DNA of 64,000 nt from Candidatus Thiodictyon syntrophicum (GTDB taxonomy: Bacteria > Pseudomonadota > Gammaproteobacteria > Chromatiales > Chromatiaceae). Both the position numbers and the translations under genes were made by a program. Position 1 is the stretch's first letter, and every line of letters begins with the position of its first letter. The stretch spans positions 4,055,501 to 4,119,500 of the forward strand of contig NZ_CP020370.1 in assembly GCF_002813775.1 (NCBI RefSeq), read 5' to 3'. A model generated the notes under the pieces. It had not been told where the DNA came from. It did no database searches and saw only the letters and a list, made by a program, of their open reading frames with translations. Of this stretch, positions 53,440 through 61,050 are shown piece after piece.

Positions 53440-54270
53440 ATGCAGCAAATCAAACTGCTGAGCTACAACGTCCAGGGCGGGATCTACTCGCGCAAGTACA
53501 GCGACTATGTGACCAACAGTTGGAAGCACCTGCTGCCCCACCCGGAACGCCTGGTCAACCTGACCCGGATCGCCCAACTGATCCAGCAGTTCGACGTAGT
53601 CGGCGTCCAGGAGGTGGACGCTGGCAGCCTGCGCAGCGCCAATGTCGACCAGATCCAGTACCTGGCCCGTCAGGCGGCCTTCCCCTACTGGTACCACCAG
53701 GTCAACCGCGACCTGGGACCCTTTGCCCAGCACAGCAACGGGCTCCTGAGTCGGCTGCGCCCGGGTCCGGTGACCGAGCACAAGCTCCCCGGGCTCCCGG
53801 GGCGCGGTGCCGTGGTGGCCGAACTCCCGCTGGCCGACGGCGGCCACTTGGGTGTGGGCATCGTCCATCTGGCGCTCGGCTGGCGCGCCCGCAAGCGCCA
53901 GCTCGACTACCTGGCCGAGGTGGCGCAGGCGCATCCGCTGCTGGTCCTGATGGGCGATTTCAATTGCGATTGCGACTCCCGCAGCCTGCGCGCCATGGTC
54001 CGGCGCACCGGGATGCAGGGATTGAACCGCGAACTCAAGACCTTCCCGAGCTGGCGCCCGCGCCGCACCCTGGACCACATCCTGGTCTCGGCCCCGCTGC
54101 GCATCGTCAGCGCCCATGTGATCGACTACCCCCTGTCCGACCACCTCCCGCGCAGCATGACGCTCGCCCTGCCGGCCGGCCGCCACTTCGCGGAACCGGC
54201 GCAACTGCGCGGACAGGCGTTCAATCCTGTACGAAAAAGTGACGCCAGCCCGAGCCGCACGCGTCGGTGA
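53440..54270 (+). CDS. Endonuclease/exonuclease/phosphatase (EEP) family protein
   Basis: The ATG at 53440 (MQQIKLLSYNVQGGIYSRKY) gives 276 residues. The Arg/Gly-rich upstream extension is discarded. EEP motifs are LLSYNVQGG, VVGVQEVDAG (metal-binding Glu), LVLMGDFNCDCDS (Asp-Asn), RTLDHILVS and YPLSDHLP (Asp-His), a complete catalytic set. The protein lacks a signal peptide and has no DNA-repair-specific elements, so it may act on nucleic acid, phospholipid or sugar phosphates. Its 3' end overlaps the convergent gene at 54221-54787 by 50 nt. Confidence 0.85.
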   Translation: MQQIKLLSYNVQGGIYSRKYSDYVTNSWKHLLPHPERLVNLTRIAQLIQQFDVVGVQEVDAGSLRSANVDQIQYLARQAAFPYWYHQVNRDLGPFAQHSNGLLSRLRPGPVTEHKLPGLPGRGAVVAELPLADGGHLGVGIVHLALGWRARKRQLDYLAEVAQAHPLLVLMGDFNCDCDSRSLRAMVRRTGMQGLNRELKTFPSWRPRRTLDHILVSAPLRIVSAHVIDYPLSDHLPRSMTLALPAGRHFAEPAQLRGQAFNPVRKSDASPSRTRR

Positions 54271-54787
54271 GCAGGTCCAACAGCCGGCCGGTCGGCACCG
54301 CCTCCCCGGGGAAGACCTCCTCGACCATGACGAACAGGCGCCCGTAACCGCCCTGCTCCTTCCAATCCCAGCGCCAGGGCGGGCGGGTCTCGCCACAGGT
54401 GGTGCAGGTCAGCCCGGGCAGGGGGCGCTCCGGCGACTCCAGGATGCGCCGCCGCCACTCCAGCAGACGGGAGCGGCAGCCCGGGCAGCGCGGCGGCCGG
54501 GTATTGCGGCCCCAGCGCAGGCGCGGGGCCGCGGTGAGTGCCGAGAAATGCACATGGCAGAAGGCGGCGCCCGGGTCCGGCCCCGGGGCGGCGGCGATGG
54601 CCACCGCGCACCCGCTGAAGGCGAGCAGGCTCAGGAAATTGCGCCCGACGCTGAAGGCCCCGCGCCGGCCCGGCAGGGGCTCGCCGATAAAGCCGGACTG
54701 CGACAGGGCCGCCGCCAGCAGGGCCGCATCGGGACCGGCGACGGGATCGCTGGTCGTCAGGACCAGCCGTCCGGTATGGTTGGGCAT
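54221..54787 (-). CDS. Hypothetical protein with C-terminal zinc ribbon
   Basis: The ATG at 54787 (MPNHTGRLVLTTSDPVAGPD) gives 188 residues. The N-terminal half is Ala/Gly-rich with LLAAALSQSGFIGEPLPG and LLAFSGCAVAI. The C-terminal half contains two Cys pairs, RCPGC and TCTTCGE, spaced as in a zinc ribbon, followed by WRWDWKEQGGYGRLFVMVEE and DACGSGWRHFFVQD. I do not recognise a family. A role in nucleic acid or protein binding is possible. It overlaps the EEP gene tail to tail and diverges from the transglycosylase gene. Confidence 0.7.
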   Translation of the reverse strand: MPNHTGRLVLTTSDPVAGPDAALLAAALSQSGFIGEPLPGRRGAFSVGRNFLSLLAFSGCAVAIAAAPGPDPGAAFCHVHFSALTAAPRLRWGRNTRPPRCPGCRSRLLEWRRRILESPERPLPGLTCTTCGETRPPWRWDWKEQGGYGRLFVMVEEVFPGEAVPTGRLLDLLTDACGSGWRHFFVQD

Positions 54788-54864
54788 GACTGCGTTCCCG
54801 TGTCGAATGGCATCAGGTATGCTAACAGATCGCTGCCCGGACGAACCCAACGCGGACCATCGCC

Positions 54865-55749
54865 ATGCGCCTGCGCACCCATCGGCATCTCACCGGCCGC
54901 ATCTTAAGCGGCTGCGCGCTCACCCTTGCGGCACTCGCCCTGGTGTCACTGGAGGCCGCCGCGGATGCGGCCTTCACCAAGGCCTATGCGACCGCGGACA
55001 AGCGCCAACTGACCGAGTGGGGGCGCCGCTTCCAGCACGGCGAGGGCGTCGCCGCCAGCCTCGACAACGCCATCCGGCTCTACTGCAAGGCCGCCAAACA
55101 GGGCGACATCAACGCCCAGTATTATCTGGGCTACCTCTATGCCAACGGCACCGGGGTGCAGCGCGACGAGGAACTGGCGGCGGCCTGGCTGCACCTGGCC
55201 GCGGCCCAAAACGACCCCCAGTCCAAGCGCATCCTGACCATGCTGGGCTATGCCAAGCGGCCCAAGCGCCAACCGATCTGTGCCCTGACCGACGGCCGCG
55301 ACGCCCTGCGCCCGCCGTCGCCGCCCCTGGGGCCGCGGCCGGGCATGGGCCCCACGCGCACCCAACCGGCCACGGGGCCGATCGCCGACCTGGTCCGGGG
55401 ACTGGCGCGGGAATACCAGCTCGACCCCAACCTGGTGCTCGCCGTGATCGAGACCGAGTCCAACTTCAACCCCCGCGCCCAGTCCCCCAAGAACGCCCAG
55501 GGCCTGATGCAACTGATCCCCGCCACCGCGCAGCGCTTCGGCGTGCGCGATGTCTGGGACCCGGAGCAGAACCTGCGCGGCGGCATGGCCTACCTGCGCT
55601 GGCTGCTCGCCCACTTCAACGGCGACGTGCGCCTGGCGCTCGCCGGCTACAACGCCGGCGAGGGGGCCGTGGCGCAGCACGGCGGCGTGCCGCCCTTCAC
55701 CGAGACCCGCGACTATGTGGCGCGCATCATGCGCAAGCTCGGGCCCTGA
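54865..55749 (+). CDS. Lytic transglycosylase with Sel1-like repeat
   Basis: A 294-residue exported protein. A signal peptide (about residues 1-33, LTLAALALVSLEAAADA) is followed by a Sel1/TPR-like pair (WGRRFQHGEGVAASLDNAIR, YYLGYLYANGTGVQRDEELA). A linker leads to an SLT domain (about 175-290) with the catalytic Glu in LVLAVIETESNFNPRAQSPK, then AQGLMQLIPATAQRFGV, YLRWLLAHFNGDVRLALAGYN and YVARIM. It cleaves peptidoglycan glycan strands in the periplasm. The Sel1 part probably mediates partner binding. Confidence 0.92.
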   Translation: MRLRTHRHLTGRILSGCALTLAALALVSLEAAADAAFTKAYATADKRQLTEWGRRFQHGEGVAASLDNAIRLYCKAAKQGDINAQYYLGYLYANGTGVQRDEELAAAWLHLAAAQNDPQSKRILTMLGYAKRPKRQPICALTDGRDALRPPSPPLGPRPGMGPTRTQPATGPIADLVRGLAREYQLDPNLVLAVIETESNFNPRAQSPKNAQGLMQLIPATAQRFGVRDVWDPEQNLRGGMAYLRWLLAHFNGDVRLALAGYNAGEGAVAQHGGVPPFTETRDYVARIMRKLGP

Positions 55750-55786
55750 CCCGGTGCGCGGCCCCGGGCCCGGCAGGCGTCTCCTC

Positions 55787-55919
55787 ACTGCCATTAAGTT
55801 AAGCGCCCCGCCACCCATGGAGTCCAAGGCTTCAGCCTTGGAGGAGAGCGCCAAGGCTGAAGCCTTGGACTCCAGTTGCAGGGAGCCGGCTCCGCGCGTG
55901 CGGCTTAACCTGATGGCAG
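55787..55919. repeat. Composite intergenic repeat with family Q core
   Basis: Outer inverted borders CACTGCCATTAAGTTAAGCG (55789) and GGCTTAACCTGATGGCAGTG (55902) enclose a family Q palindrome (55821-55877). The same outer border occurs near 50502, 57990 and 60288. The right border supplies the ATG (55913) of the next gene, so that gene's first codons are repeat-derived. Confidence 0.7.
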
Positions 55920-56736
55920 TGAAGTTTCTCCTGGGGTGGGGGGGCCTGGCCCTGGTCGGCCTGGCGGCACCGGTCAGCGGCGCGCCCGAGGCCCCCGCGG
56001 CAATGCCGGCCCCCGCCGGCCCCGCCCTGGACGACCCAACCGCCAGCCCCCTGCTCGACCGCCACTACCAGGCCGGCGACCCGGGCCAGCCCCCCCGCCC
56101 ACCCCGCCGCCCGGCCGCGAGGTCTTCACCCGGCGCTTCGAGATCGTCCACGCCGCCGCCGTCACGCCCGGCATGCGGGTCGCCGCCATCGGGGACGGCG
56201 ACGGACTCATCGCCGCCCTGTTCGCCCGCGCGGTCGGCCCCGAGGGGGTGGTCTATGGAGTCGTCCAGGCGGGGGACGGCGCCGTGGAGCGCATCGCCGG
56301 GCTCAACCGGGTCGTGCGCGACTACCGGGTCCCCAACCTGATCCCCACCCTCGCCACCGCGGCCGACACCGGGCTGCCGGCCGCCGGCATCGACCTCGCC
56401 TTCATCGCCACCGACGGGCAGCGGTCCGCCGACCCGCGCCCACTGCTCGACTCCATCCACACGGCGCTCGTCCCCTACGGCACCCTGATCCTCGTCGCCG
56501 CCCGCCCCGCGGCCGGGTCCAGGCGCACCGGACCGCCCGCCGCCGCCGCCCGGGAGGCACTCATCGCCGCCGTGCGGGCCGCCGGGTTCCGCCTGGTGGA
56601 AGAACCCGGATTCCTGCGCGAGAACGAGTTCCTGCGCTTCGAGAGGATCGGGGAGGAGCCCGCCGCGGAGGCTGGCAGCAGTCCGGCGGCGGCCGGCACG
56701 CCAACAGGTCAGGTGCAACCGCACATGGAAAGATAA
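55913..56736 (+). pseudogene. Exported methyltransferase-like protein, frameshifted
   Basis: One frame begins MAVKFLLGWGGLALVGLAAP (a good signal peptide) and reads to DRHYQAGDPGQPPRP. The domain then continues in another frame from EVFTRRFEIVHAAAVTPGMR to 56736. The shift falls in a C-rich run at about 56085-56100, where an indel or a sequencing error is plausible. The domain has the layout of class I SAM methyltransferases, but the glycine motif reads AAIGDGDGLIAALFARAVG and the usual acidic and YHHF-like positions are altered, so it may not bind SAM. The C-terminus is GFRLVEEPGFLRENEFLRFE. Intact relatives are about 230-270 residues. Confidence 0.65.
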
Positions 56737-57209
56737 AGGCCGGAAGAATGGTTATCCACAGATGAACACAGATGAACACAGATGATCCAAGAAAGGACAG
56801 TCATCCACGGATGAACACAGATTAACACAGAGAATTCATTGACTTACGCTTGGTCTGCGGCTCGCCTCGCCGGCGATGACGACATCAGCGATAGGCGCAC
56901 GACAATTCAAAGAAAAGCTGTGTTCATCTGTGGATTGTTCTTCTCGTTCCCACGCTCCCGCGTGGGAATGCCGTGCGGGCGCTCCGCGTCCGGTCTTCGC
57001 ACTGGACGCGGAGCGCCCGCACTTGCTCCCACGCGGGAGCGCAGGAGCGTGGGAGCCAGCGGCCAGCAGCGAGGCCGCGGCGGCTTGCGCGGTCGCGTCG
57101 CTGCGCGACCGGCACGGTCTCGCCGCGGGCGGCGGTGTGACCGCAGTCGAACCGGAGGTCGAGGCTTCAGCCGGACGGGCGGCCGACGTGGAGCGCGCCA
57201 CCCAGGGCC
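56737..57209. other. Repeat-filled intergenic region
   Basis: It contains direct GATGAACACA repeats (TTATCCACAGATGAACACAG, ACAGATGAACACAGATGATC, CACGGATGAACACAGATTAA; 56752-56830). A long GC hairpin follows whose arms read GCGGGCGCTCCGCGTCC and GGACGCGGAGCGCCCGC (about 56976-57024), with a CGTTCCCACGCTCCCGCGTGGGAA palindrome at 56945. A family P half-site lies at 57151. No gene is supported. Confidence 0.6.
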
Positions 57210-57491
57210 TCAGGCCGCCAGGTCCCGCACGGCCGCCTCCAGCACCTCCTGCGCAACCCCCCGCGCGCGCAGGGCCTCGAGCAAGCGTGCCGTCGGGTCC
57301 GCACCATAGAGCGCCTCGTCGCGGCGCAGCCCTTCGCTCAAATAGGACTTCAACAGCGTCTGGTACCCGGAAAACCCCTTGTGCGGGGCCAGGGCCTTCA
57401 GCGACTCCACCACGTCCACCGGGATGCGCAGCGTAATCGTGGTCATCGGCCGCTCTTTCGTCAGCCGTTTCTGCAAGCGTTCAGAGAGCAT
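57210..57491 (-). CDS. BrnA/CopG-like antitoxin
   Basis: The ATG at 57491 overlaps the end of the toxin gene by 11 nt, giving 93 residues. After a basic start (MLSERLQKRLTKERPM) comes a ribbon-helix-helix: TTITLRIPVDVVESLKALAP, then KGFSGYQTLLKSYLSEGLRR. A helical toxin-binding tail follows (ARLLEALRARGVAQEVLEAA). It should bind and neutralise the BrnT-like toxin encoded directly upstream and repress the operon through DNA binding. A second in-frame ATG (M16) before TTITLRIP is an alternative start. Confidence 0.82.
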   Translation of the reverse strand: MLSERLQKRLTKERPMTTITLRIPVDVVESLKALAPHKGFSGYQTLLKSYLSEGLRRDEALYGADPTARLLEALRARGVAQEVLEAAVRDLAA

Positions 57492-57774
57492 AGAGCGCCT
57501 CCTCTTCAGGTTCCGCGCGCCGCGCGGAGATGATGCGGATGTGCGAGGCGGTGACTTCGATGTGCACCACATACAGTAACCGACCGGTCGCGCCGAACCC
57601 GATGGCCGCGTCCCGCGCCTCATCGTTGCGGGCGGCATCCACCAGCACGAAGAGCGGATCGGCAAACACCGCCGCGGCGTCCTCGAAGCGCACCCGATGG
57701 GTTCGCCAGTTCGTCGCGGCCTTGGCCCGATTCCAGACGAACAGGTCGCCGTTGCGCTCGAACGCGATGTCCAT
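57481..57774 (-). CDS. BrnT-family toxin
   Basis: A 97-residue protein of the BrnT fold (RelE-like RNase). It has FERNGDLFVWNRAKAATNWR (F-x-W-D/N-x-x-K-x-x-x-N-x-x-K/R-H family start), VRFEDAAAVFADPLFVLVD, then RLLYVVHIEVTASHIRIISA and RRAEPEEEALY, with the conserved I-R-I-I-S-A-R-R catalytic strand and Arg pair. It inhibits translation by cutting RNA when not bound by the antitoxin. Toxin first, antitoxin second with overlap is the standard BrnT/BrnA order. Confidence 0.88.
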   Translation of the reverse strand: MDIAFERNGDLFVWNRAKAATNWRTHRVRFEDAAAVFADPLFVLVDAARNDEARDAAIGFGATGRLLYVVHIEVTASHIRIISARRAEPEEEALYAL

Positions 57775-58238
57775 TGATGGGAATCTAGCAGACGTATTTA
57801 CTTTGTCAATATAAACCCCCGTGGGAGCCAGCGTATTCCTGATAACGCATCAGGGGATCAAGTCCTTTAGAGTCCATAAGGGGTCTCCGAGGTCGTCGTC
57901 AAGGTGGCAAGGATATCACCCTGCCCGCCCAGACTTAGCAATGCGCCTCGTCGCGCCCCGCGGGACCTTCTCGTTCCCACGCTCCCGCGTCACTGCCATC
58001 AAGTTAAGGCGCAGTGGCCACTGGGAGCGCCGCACCCCAGTGCGGCGCGGCCTCTGCTCAAGCCACACCGGCGGGGTTATCCGCGAGATCGCGCCGCACT
58101 GGGGTGCGGCGCTCCCAGGCCATGCCGCACCGGAGGTCGAGGCTTCAGCCGGACGGGGCGACGGCGGGGCCTGGGGTTGGGGTGGGACCGGCGCCTCCTC
58201 ACGCCCCGCGGGACCTGACCGCCCGCGCCTTCCGCTCG
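57775..58238. repeat. Intergenic region with family R, P and border repeats
   Basis: An AT-richer pocket just left of the toxin start (57775-57820, GTATTTACTTTGTCAATATA) is the likely toxin-antitoxin promoter. Then come a CGTTCCCACGCTCCCGCGT palindrome half (57972), the CACTGCCATCAAGTTAAGG border (57990), the second 94-bp family R hairpin (58023-58116) and a family P half-site (58130-58153). No gene is supported. Confidence 0.65.
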
Positions 58239-58266
58239 CTACCGCTCGCTCCCTGCGCGGGCAGTC
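58217..58266 (-). other. Hairpin downstream of FGE variable region 2
   Basis: Arms GACCGCCCGCGC and GCGCGGGCAGTC as at 30334-30382, with a loop of TTCCGCTCGCTACCGCTCGC type. Here the FGE gene's stop codon (58239-58241) lies within the loop, so the left arm in transcription order is translated (ERGRTARAGSER). Confidence 0.65.
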
Positions 58267-59195
58267 CGGCCCCGCTCCCTGCCTGGCTGCCCGGCCTGCC
58301 CTGCCGGCCTGGGCTCGGGACCTAGGGCAAGCCGGAAACCGTAGTCGCGGTTGCGGTTGCCGGGGCCGAGGCGGCCGCGGTACGCAGAGCGCAGGCCCTG
58401 CGCCACGTTGGCCCAACTGCCGCCGCGCAGCACACGCCACTCGCCAGAGTCAGGCCCAACCGGATCGGTAGCCGGACCGGACGGATAGTCGCCATACCAG
58501 TCACTGCACCACTCCCAGACGTTGCCGTGCATCTCATACAGACCCCAGGGGTTGGGGGGCAGGGAGGCGACGTCCAGGGTCTCTTCCCGATACAGCCCCT
58601 TGCGGTCGCCGCGGTAGGGGTAGTTGCCGTTGTAGTTGGCCTGCTCCGGGCTGAGGTCGTCGCCGAAGGAGAAGGGGCCGGTGGTGCCGGCGCGGCAGGC
58701 GTATTCCCACTGCGCCTCGGTCGGCAGTCGCAGGTGCTGGTCGGACGCTTGGTCAGCATCGACCCCGCCCAGGCGTCGGGTCGCACGCCGGCCCGCAAAG
58801 GCCGCAAGCTCGGCATCGAGCCGCTCGATGAAGCCCTGCACGTCATCCCAGGAGACGTTCTCCACCGGCCGCCGCTCGCCCTTGAAGTCGCTCGGATTCC
58901 CGCCCATCACCGCCTGCCAGAGGGCCTGGGTGCAGGCGGTGTCCGCCAGCCAGAAGCCGCGGGTCAGCAGCACCGGGTGCCGGCGCTCGTCACTGGAGCG
59001 CCCGTGCTCGCCTTCGGGCGAGCCCATCAGAAAGGGCTCAGGCGTCGGCGGTATCCACCGGAAACCCTGGCGCGCGCCCTTGTAGGTGAAGGCCTGCCAG
59101 AGGCCGAAGGGGTCCTCGCCCCAGTCGCTCGCCCAGGGGGCGGGGAACTGGTCGGGGGGCGGACCCGGGGGTGGCGAGGGGGGCGGACCGGTCAC
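58239..59195 (-). CDS. FGE/C-type-lectin-fold protein with DGR-like variable region, possibly 5'-truncated
   Basis: The frame is open to 59822, but the upstream part translates REP repeats. The first sensible start is GTG 59195 (VTGPPPSPPPGPPPDQFP), giving 318 residues. A Pro-rich linker leads to the FGE domain: GFRWIPPTPEPFLMGSPEGE, RHPVLLTRGFWLADTACTQA, LRLPTEAQWEYACRAGTTGP, NPWGLYEMHGNVWEWCSDWY and RVLRGGSWANVAQGLRSAYR. Full-length relatives carry a large N-terminal domain like the gene at 61047, so this copy may have lost it through the REP array. The end (RNRDYGFRLALGPEPRPAG) includes the variable region and runs into the hairpin. Confidence 0.8.
   Translation of the reverse strand: MTGPPPSPPPGPPPDQFPAPWASDWGEDPFGLWQAFTYKGARQGFRWIPPTPEPFLMGSPEGEHGRSSDERRHPVLLTRGFWLADTACTQALWQAVMGGNPSDFKGERRPVENVSWDDVQGFIERLDAELAAFAGRRATRRLGGVDADQASDQHLRLPTEAQWEYACRAGTTGPFSFGDDLSPEQANYNGNYPYRGDRKGLYREETLDVASLPPNPWGLYEMHGNVWEWCSDWYGDYPSGPATDPVGPDSGEWRVLRGGSWANVAQGLRSAYRGRLGPGNRNRDYGFRLALGPEPRPAGQAGQPGRERGRTARAGSER
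58313..58430 (-). other. DGR-like variable region 2 with terminal conserved block
   Basis: A 118-bp segment aligned without gaps to those at 30421 and 61175. The exchangeable codons read GCC, AAC, GTG, GGC, TAC, GGC, CGC, CTC, GGC, AAC, AAC, CGC, GAC, TAC. Three of them are still AAC, the codon expected in a template. The 28-bp block 58313-58340 is identical in all three genes. Confidence 0.8.
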
Positions 59196-59429
59196 TGATC
59201 GGGCACCCGGCGCGCGGCGCGGCGCGGCCGCAGGCCGCTCCCACAGGGATCGGTGAGGCGGCGGCAACCCGCGCACCAACAAGAGGGCGGCCGGACGGCG
59301 AGCCTTCGGGGGGCATCCGCTACCCCTACCAACACACCGCCGGCCCTTTGCTTTTCGCCTGCGCCCCCCGCAATGGCAGGGCGGCAGGACCGGATGGCGG
59401 TCTGGTCCATGGGGCGGCATCCGCCGCCC

Positions 59430-59681
59430 GGTAGGGTCCGCTGTGCGGACCGGACACCCTCGCGGCCAACCGCAACGGCGGCGGTTCCGCGTTGCTGGTC
59501 CGCGCAGCGGACTACGGCAGCCGGAGCGACGGGCCACCCGTAGGGTCCGCTGTGCGGACCGAACACCTCCGCGGCCAACTGCAACGTCGGCGGTTTCGCG
59601 TTGCGGCTGGTCCGCGCAGCGGACCCTACGGGACCCGCCCGGACCGACGGGCCATCCGTAGGGTCCGCTGTGCGGACCGAA
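59430..59681. repeat. REP/BIME array on the 3' side of the RAYT gene
   Basis: Five copies of GTAGGGTCCGCTGTGCGG or its inverse GGTCCGCGCAGCGGACC (at about 59431, 59498, 59540, 59609 and 59657) alternate in orientation with 40-70 bp spacers, typical BIME arrangement. The stretch 59196-59697 contains nothing else supported, apart from a GGCCGCAGGCCGCTCCCACAGGG-type sequence near 59225. Confidence 0.85.
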
Positions 59682-59697
59682 GACCGCATCAGGTCCC

Positions 59698-60258
59698 TCA
59701 CCCCGGCTCCCCGAACTCATCCGCCAAGTCGCCGAATTCCAGCGCCGAGCAACCCCAATCCGCCGGATAGACACCGGCCCGCAGATACCGGTGAAACGAG
59801 GACCAGGGCCATTGCACCGCACGGGCCGCGTACCCGTGCTTCACCGGGTTGTAATGGAGGTAATCCAGGTGGTTGGCGAGGTCCTGCTCGCCCCGGATGC
59901 AGTGCTCCCAGCATTTGCGTTGCAACACCCCGCGGCGCCGATGGCGCCGCCGCGAGGCGGACACGGGCTGTTCCGCCCCGCCGCCGGCCAGCCACGCCTT
60001 GGTGAATTCCTTCTTGATCCAACCGATACGCCGCGGATAGGCGCAATCGCCCGCCGGCAGTCGCCACAGCGTATGCAGATGGTCCGGCAACAACACCATG
60101 GCGATGATCTCAAAGGGCCAGGTCTGCCGACAGTCGCGCAGCACCGGGCGCAGGATGGCCCGGCCCAACGGCGACGCCAGGATCGGCGCCCGCCCTTCGG
60201 TGACCAGGGTAAAGGCATAGGTCCCGCCGGGCACGAAGACACGCCGCCAATTGGACAT
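59698..60258 (-). CDS. REP-associated tyrosine transposase (RAYT)
   Basis: A 186-residue TnpA_REP protein. It starts MSNWRRVFVPGGTYAFTLVT. The HUH pair is in VLLPDHLHTLWRLP, the conserved WIKKEFTKAWL and RGVLQRKCWEHCIRGEQDLA follow, and the catalytic Tyr region is HLDYLHYNPVKHGYAARAVQ with WPWSSFHRYL. Such single-domain Y1 HUH enzymes cut at REP hairpins and are thought to spread them. REP arrays flank it on both sides (59430-59681 and 60364-60930), which supports it as the source of the REPs seen throughout the window. It appears intact. Confidence 0.93.
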   Translation of the reverse strand: MSNWRRVFVPGGTYAFTLVTEGRAPILASPLGRAILRPVLRDCRQTWPFEIIAMVLLPDHLHTLWRLPAGDCAYPRRIGWIKKEFTKAWLAGGGAEQPVSASRRRHRRRGVLQRKCWEHCIRGEQDLANHLDYLHYNPVKHGYAARAVQWPWSSFHRYLRAGVYPADWGCSALEFGDLADEFGEPG

Positions 60259-60363
60259 CCGCGGGACCCTCGGGTGGGAGGATAGGTGCCATTAGTTTAG
60301 CCGCCCGGGGCTGCGTTGCGTGGGGCGATGCCGTCGATCGGCGGTTGCGGGGTGCTTTGCTCC

Positions 60364-60930
60364 CTGGGTCGGCCCACCGTAGGGTCCGCTGCGCGGACCG
60401 CTGCATCCAAGACGCCCGATAGCCGCCCTGGAGATGGTCCATACGGCGCAATCAAGGGCGGGGGCACCGCGAGGGGCGGTCCGCACAGCGGACCCTACGG
60501 CGCTGCACCCGCGATGCCCGATGACCGCCCTGGCGATGGTCCAGACGGCGCAATCAGGGGCGGGGGCACCGCGAGGGGGCGGTCCGCGCAGCGGACCCTA
60601 CGGCGCTGCACCCACGACGGCGGATGACCGCCCTGGCGATGGTCCAGACGGCGCAATCAGGGGCGGGGGCGCCGCGAGGGGCGGTCCGCATAGCGGACCC
60701 TACGGGGCTGCACCCGCGACGCCGGATGACCGCCCTGGAGATGGTCCGCACGGCGCAATCAAGGGCGGGGGCACTGCGAGGGGTGGTCCGCACAGCGGAC
60801 CCTACGGCCCGTAGGGTCCGCTGTGCGGACCGCTGCACCCGCCACGCCCGATGACCACCCGCGAAGATGGTCCGCGCGGCACCAGCAAAGGCGGGGCAGC
60901 GCGGGGGTGGTCCGCGCAGCGGACCCTACG
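60364..60930. repeat. REP array with 102-103-bp tandem units
   Basis: Four consecutive units start at 60425, 60527, 60630 and 60732 (GCCCTGGNGATGGTCC), and a degenerate fifth is near 60855. Each holds CGGCGCAATCANGGGCGGGG and one REP (GGTCCGCACAGCGGACCC). The fourth unit contains an extra inverted REP, making it about 21 bp longer. The region 60259-60801 has no gene. The right end cuts into the HRDC-like gene start at about 60932. Confidence 0.88.
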
Positions 60931-61050
60931 GCGACCAGCGACCAGATGCCGGTCGACCGACAGGGTGCGGTATTGACCGAGCAGGCGATTGAGGTCCTCG
61001 GTCTGGGCATCCGGCTCCTGGACCGGGATCTGAAAGAATCGGTATTTCAT
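60802..61050 (-). pseudogene. Truncated 5' end of a DGR-type HRDC accessory gene
   Basis: An ATG at 61050 follows AGGAGG at 10 bp and overlaps the FGE stop (ATGA). The first 39 codons encode MKYRFFQIPVQEPDAQTEDL, then NRLLGQYRTLSVDRHLVAG. I recognise this as the N-terminal segment of the HRDC-domain proteins that accompany DGR reverse transcriptases. The identification is from memory of the family, not from a search. From about 60933 the frame continues only through REP sequence (RVRCADHPRA...) to a stop at 60802. The HRDC domain itself, and any avd or RT gene beyond, are missing, replaced by the REP array. Confidence 0.6.

Noticed and set aside
59196-59822. N-terminal extension of the second FGE protein
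   Set aside because: The extra codons translate REP repeats (VRTADPTG-like and its other-frame forms), not a protein domain.
60364-60930. CRISPR array
   Set aside because: The repeated units are about 102 bp, the spacers are themselves repeated, and the conserved core is a REP palindrome. There are no cas genes.
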